A stretch of DNA of 60,133 nt from Alphaproteobacteria bacterium UBA3612. GTDB taxonomy: Bacteria; Pseudomonadota; Alphaproteobacteria; Sphingomonadales; Sphingomonadaceae. This document shows positions 57,986 to 60,133 of the stretch, piece by piece (within the stretch, counting starts at the first letter, position 1; each line of letters opens with the position of its first letter). The notes beneath the pieces are model-generated. The model worked only from the letters and a program-made list of their open reading frames with translations. It had not been told where the DNA came from and did not search any database. A program made the position numbers and the translations under genes. Location of the stretch: assembly GCA_002375465.1 (NCBI GenBank), contig DFLT01000011.1:1-60133 (forward strand). The letters are read 5' to 3'.

Positions 57986-59251
57986 TCAGATCGTAGCGGT
58001 GTCTCCGCTCTTATCCGTCACGTGCAGGGCCTGGCGGAACAGCGCCGCTTCGCGCGGGATCGTGGCTTCGGCAGAGAAATTCTCCGTCACCAGCTTCCTG
58101 CCTGCCGCGACCAGGCGCGCGCGCAAGGGGGCGTCGGTGGCGGCCCGGGCAATGGCATCGGCAAAAGCGGCGGGCGTGTCGCCGATCAGCAGGTTCTCGC
58201 CATCCGTCGTCCCCAGCCCCTCTGCCCCCTTTGTCGTGGAAACGACCGCCCGGCCAAGCGTGAAGGCCTCCAGGATCTTCAGGCGCGTGCCCGACCCCTC
58301 CAGCAAGGGGACGATGACGAGGTCCGCTTCCTTATAGGCGCCCTCGATTGAATCCACTTCGCCTATGAAATTCATCTGGGCATGCGGCGCGCATATGCCG
58401 GCCACCCGGCCATTATCCCCGCGCCCGACCACGTCGATCTGGAAATCCGCCTGCAGCCGCTCGGACAGAAGCGGCAGCGCCTGCTCCGCGAACCAGCGGA
58501 GGCCGCGGCTGTTGGGGGCATAGTTCAGAATGCCCACGAACAGGATCCGTATCGGCGACGCCTCCGCGCGTGGCGGGATGGCGGGCACGATGGGAACGGC
58601 ATTGGGGATGACGGCAATCCCTCTCGCCGCCGGCGCGATGGCACGCGCGGTTTCCATATCCCCCTCTGCACAGACCATCACCAGCGGCAGATCGCGCAGC
58701 GCGCCGCGCTCTGCCTCTCGCATCATGCGCACGTGCCGCTTGTCCAGCGCCTGTGTCAGCGGCCCGGCCGTGCGGCTGCGGCTGGCATCGCGCAGTTCGG
58801 AGGAAATGTCGTCGAGGTCGCCGGTTATCCGGGGCCGCCCGCTGCGCATCACCTGACGCGCCCAGGAAATGCCGGTCAGCTTGAATCCGAAGACGTGATC
58901 ATAGCGCCCATCATCGAAACGCGCCGAAAGTGCGGTGCGCTCAGCGCCGTCGAGGCGGCAGACCTCCTTTGGCGCAAGCCGGGTGAATGCCGCCACGACA
59001 CGGCGAATGCGCGACGTATCCTTATGAAAGCGTTCCCAGCCAAGGTCGTTGGCGGACGTCTCCGCATAGAAGACGTCGCCGACGAGCGGCGCCAGCTCGT
59101 CCGGCACGACGCGCTCCTGTATAAAGGGGCGCAGGCAGAAGATGTCGACCCGGCCCAACTCGGCAAGCGCGCGCAGATGGACCGCGCACCGCTTTGAGGA
59201 GCCAGAGTAGCGATCGTCGGGAAGAACCGACGTGACAAGCAGCGATCTCAT
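57986..59251 (-). CDS. glycosyltransferase family 4 protein, paralogue of the gene at 55749-57029, 421 aa
   Basis: Start ATG 59251 gives MRSLLVTSVLPDDRYSGSSKRCAVHLRALAELG, aligned with the start of its paralogue; the frame is open further. The same blocks recur: HVFGFKLTGISWARQVM, DLDDISSELRDASRSR, IRILFVGILNYAPNSRGLRWF and NFIGEVDSIEGAYKEADLVIVPLLEGSGTRLKILEAFTLGRAVVSTTKGAEG. A tandem duplication split by the methyltransferase gene explains the pair. Likely adds a sugar to an exported polysaccharide. Confidence 0.9.
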   Translation of the reverse strand: MRSLLVTSVLPDDRYSGSSKRCAVHLRALAELGRVDIFCLRPFIQERVVPDELAPLVGDVFYAETSANDLGWERFHKDTSRIRRVVAAFTRLAPKEVCRLDGAERTALSARFDDGRYDHVFGFKLTGISWARQVMRSGRPRITGDLDDISSELRDASRSRTAGPLTQALDKRHVRMMREAERGALRDLPLVMVCAEGDMETARAIAPAARGIAVIPNAVPIVPAIPPRAEASPIRILFVGILNYAPNSRGLRWFAEQALPLLSERLQADFQIDVVGRGDNGRVAGICAPHAQMNFIGEVDSIEGAYKEADLVIVPLLEGSGTRLKILEAFTLGRAVVSTTKGAEGLGTTDGENLLIGDTPAAFADAIARAATDAPLRARLVAAGRKLVTENFSAEATIPREAALFRQALHVTDKSGDTATI

Positions 59252-59532
59252 GAACGCGGGGAATAACGCTGCACCGGGGGAAACGCCAGCGGCCGGCAGG
59301 CGGCTCACGGTCCGGTCCGGTGGCGTCGAATCACACCGGAGAATCAGAATCAGCAGAATCAGTCGCGGCGCGAATCCCCAAAACGGCGATTCGTCGGGCA
59401 CAGACTCGCGAATCTGTCACAATTGGCTGTCAGATACGTCGTAACGGCGTCGCGGACCGCCCGCCGAAGCGAAAGTTTTCCTCGCAATATCAGCGTATTG
59501 CGAGATAAAGTCATTTTTCCTTCAAATCATTG
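59252..59532. other. spacer between the glycosyltransferase and the rRNA promoter
   Basis: No gene. CGCAAT-N8-ATTGCG at 59484-59503 and an AT-rich stretch at 59503-59530 precede the promoter and may act as an upstream activating region. Confidence 0.4.
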
Positions 59533-59561
59533 TTGACGGTCGGCCGATGTCGCCCATATAA
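59533..59561 (+). promoter_or_regulatory. rRNA operon promoter
   Basis: TTGACG, 17-base spacer, ATATAA, with an AT-rich upstream stretch. It lies about 300 bases before the 16S gene. Confidence 0.7.
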
Positions 59562-59656
59562 GCCTCTCAACGATGCAGCGACGCCGAGGCGGCCTGCAGC
59601 GCCCCAACTAGTCTCTCGACCGGTAGTCCGGCCGCAAGGTCGGAAGGGGCACGTTT

Positions 59657-59668
59657 CGCTCTTTCTCA
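59657..59668 (+). promoter_or_regulatory. boxA-like antitermination site in the rRNA leader
   Basis: CGCTCTTTCTCA resembles the boxA consensus TGCTCTTTAACA and lies in the leader about 190 bases before 16S, where NusB/NusE would bind. Confidence 0.5.
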
Positions 59669-59857
59669 TTGTCGTATAATGAAGAAGGGACATGTGGGCG
59701 GCGGCCTGCGGTCTGACCAAATTAGGGGTCGGATACCGTGGTAACCAATAAGCCAACTACCTGTCCTTACAACACACCATTTGTAATGTGCAGGATAATT
59801 GGCTCCTAATCATTCGGATGTCTGGTGTCGGCTTGCCGGCGCCTCTCATTCGATCAT

Positions 59858-60133
59858 GAACTTGAGAGTTTGATCCTGGCTCAGAACGAACGCTGGCGGC
59901 ATGCCTAACACATGCAAGTCGAACGAGACCTTCGGGTCTAGTGGCGCACGGGTGCGTAACACGTGGGAATGTACCCAGGGGTACGGAATAACCCGCCGAA
60001 AGGCGAGCTAATACCGTATAATGACTTCGGTCCAAAGATTTATCGCCCCTGGATCAGCCCGCGCCGGATTAGCTTGTTGGTGAGGTAAAAGCTCACCAAG
60101 GCGACGATCCGTAGCTGGTCTGAGAGGATGATC
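59858..60133 (+). rRNA. rrs: 16S ribosomal RNA, 5' part (continues past the window)
   Basis: AGAGTTTGATCCTGGCTCAG begins at 59865, which sets the mature 5' end near 59858. The conserved V1-V2 landmarks follow, including TGGCGCACGGGTGCGTAACA, CTAATACCGTATAATG, CAAAGATTTATCGCCC, and GGCGACGATCCGTAGCTGGT. The GACTTCGGTC loop with CAAAGATTTATCG is typical of Sphingomonadales. The gene runs off the right edge. Confidence 0.98.

Overview
The window is chromosomal DNA from an alphaproteobacterium of the order Sphingomonadales. The evidence is high GC, dense operons with 1-4 base overlaps, characteristic gene sets (CarD regulator, CobS/CobT chelatase, DUF4167 protein beside prmC, large TonB-dependent receptor, OprP-type porin) and the start of a 16S rRNA gene of sphingomonad type at the right edge. 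Genus cannot be fixed from 276 bases of 16S.

Region 1 to about 14.7 kb is accessory and partly decayed, and it ends at the 3' side of a tRNA-Leu gene, as genomic islands often do. It holds the end of an EamA transporter, a DUF488 relic cut by a heavily mutated IS3-family element, a second truncated IS3 relic, an intact TonB-dependent receptor, relics of an IS701-like transposase and a PAS sensor, a 776-residue protein with two tandem deoxyribosyltransferase/TIR-like domains and a P-loop ATPase (the best candidate for an unusual, possibly anti-phage, system), a LOV blue-light histidine kinase, a frameshifted DUF4180 gene, a DUF1801 protein, a phosphatidylserine decarboxylase with a large in-frame deletion, and exonuclease III.

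Region 14.7-25 kb is core: carD with a hairpin terminator, a short-chain dehydrogenase, a complete arsenic operon (arsR-arsC-arsB-ynfA-arsH, reading leftward) with a candidate ArsR operator, a hydroxyacid dehydrogenase divergent from an SH3-domain protein, xerC with DUF484, and a CpaF-type ATPase with a small partner gene.

Region 25-38 kb is two leftward operons, purD-ptrB-thioesterase and argH-lipoprotein-lysA-DUF4175-galU, most genes overlapping by a few bases. argH and the divergent TlpA-like gene share their start codons on opposite strands. Region 38-46.9 kb holds tRNA-Gly and tRNA-Tyr, rlmB, the CobT and CobS chelatase subunits, a low-GC PEP-CTERM-like gene broken by a frameshift, and a GC-rich intergenic repeat. 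Region 46.9-53 kb reads rightward: xseA-prmC-DUF4167, then a phosphate-type porin behind a triple Pho-box-like repeat. Region 53-59.3 kb is an envelope polysaccharide cluster (flippase, three glycosyltransferases, a methyltransferase). The window ends with an rRNA promoter, leader and the first 276 bases of 16S rRNA.
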